DNA of 5,903 bases from Nitrospira sp. Its GTDB lineage: Bacteria; Nitrospirota; Nitrospiria; Nitrospirales; Nitrospiraceae. Below, one piece after another: positions 5,809-5,903 of this stretch. The notes under the pieces were generated by a model, which worked only from the letters and a program-made list of their open reading frames with translations, did not search any database and was not told the origin of the DNA. Location: contig JAJFBJ010000168.1 of NCBI GenBank assembly GCA_020697375.1, positions 1 to 5,903 of the forward strand, in the 5' to 3' direction. Position 1 is the stretch's first letter, and every line of letters starts with the position of its first letter. The position numbers and the translations under genes were made by a program.

Positions 5809-5903
5809 CACCATATTCATGATTTCGCCGATCACTTTCGAGAGCGAAACCACTTTGTCCGCACACCCGGCTTCCACGACGGCTTTCGGCATGCCGTATA
5901 CGA
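5806..5903 (-). CDS. cheB: Chemotaxis methylesterase CheB, C-terminal end
   Basis: Only the last 31 complete codons and the stop (TGA, 5806-5808) are inside the window. They read VYGMPKAVVEAGCADKVVSL and then SKVIGEIMNMV. G-M-P-K-A followed by E-A-G-x-A-D-x-V-x-x-L is the typical end of the CheB methylesterase domain, in which the GMP segment lies close to the active site and the last helix follows the A-D-x-V strand. CheB removes methyl groups from (or deamidates) receptor glutamates in the cytoplasm to reset sensitivity. The catalytic Ser, His and Asp and any receiver domain are outside the window and cannot be checked. It ends 48 bases before the receptor gene, which fits one operon cheB - receptor - cheW. 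This frame is short but the family signature is clear. Confidence 0.85.
   Translation of the reverse strand, partial: VYGMPKAVVEAGCADKVVSLSKVIGEIMNMV

Noticed and set aside
5543..5866. A 107-codon minus-strand frame covering the start of the receptor gene and the end of cheB.
   Set aside because: It is a frame-shifted shadow of two well-recognised genes; the true frames give clear CheB and receptor sequences.

Overview
The window looks like a motility and chemotaxis locus from a Gram-negative, respiring bacterium of moderate GC content (mid-50s percent by eye). The combination of a MotC/MotD-type stator pair, a chemoreceptor with a periplasmic c-type heme motif and a CtaM-like DUF420 membrane protein would fit Nitrospira or a related Nitrospirota lineage. 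That assignment comes from gene content and general protein flavour, not from a database search.

All but one of the genes are on the minus strand, so transcription runs mostly from high to low coordinates. At the right end is the last part of cheB (methylesterase, 5806-5903). It is followed after 48 bases by a 561-residue methyl-accepting chemotaxis protein (4072-5757) and after 26 more by cheW (3527-4045). These three make a compact operon: receptor, coupling protein and adaptation enzyme. The receptor's periplasmic domain carries a CLGCH heme-attachment motif and a Tll0287-like (DUF3365) signature, suggesting that it senses redox state or a gas.

The 3034-3526 interval interrupts the minus-strand series. 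It holds one small plus-strand gene (3172-3414, 80 residues, GTG start, excellent ribosome binding site, function unknown). This gene is divergent from motA and convergent with cheW. Inverted repeats lie before and after it.

From 3033 downward come motA (2263-3033) and motB (1398-2180), a complete flagellar stator of the MotC/MotD type, with the proton-channel aspartate and the peptidoglycan-binding OmpA domain intact. Then come a roughly 390-base gap with no convincing gene, a four-helix DUF420 membrane protein (550-1011), a roughly 320-base gap with small hairpins, and the 5' part of a single-domain STAS anti-sigma-antagonist-like protein (1-230, cut by the window edge).

Together the genes would sense a respiratory or redox cue (heme receptor), pass it to the Che phosphorelay (CheW, CheB) and drive motility (MotAB). 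The most unusual non-coding signal is a pair of related 15-bp TGAC-N7-GTCA palindromes that bracket the receptor-cheW pair.
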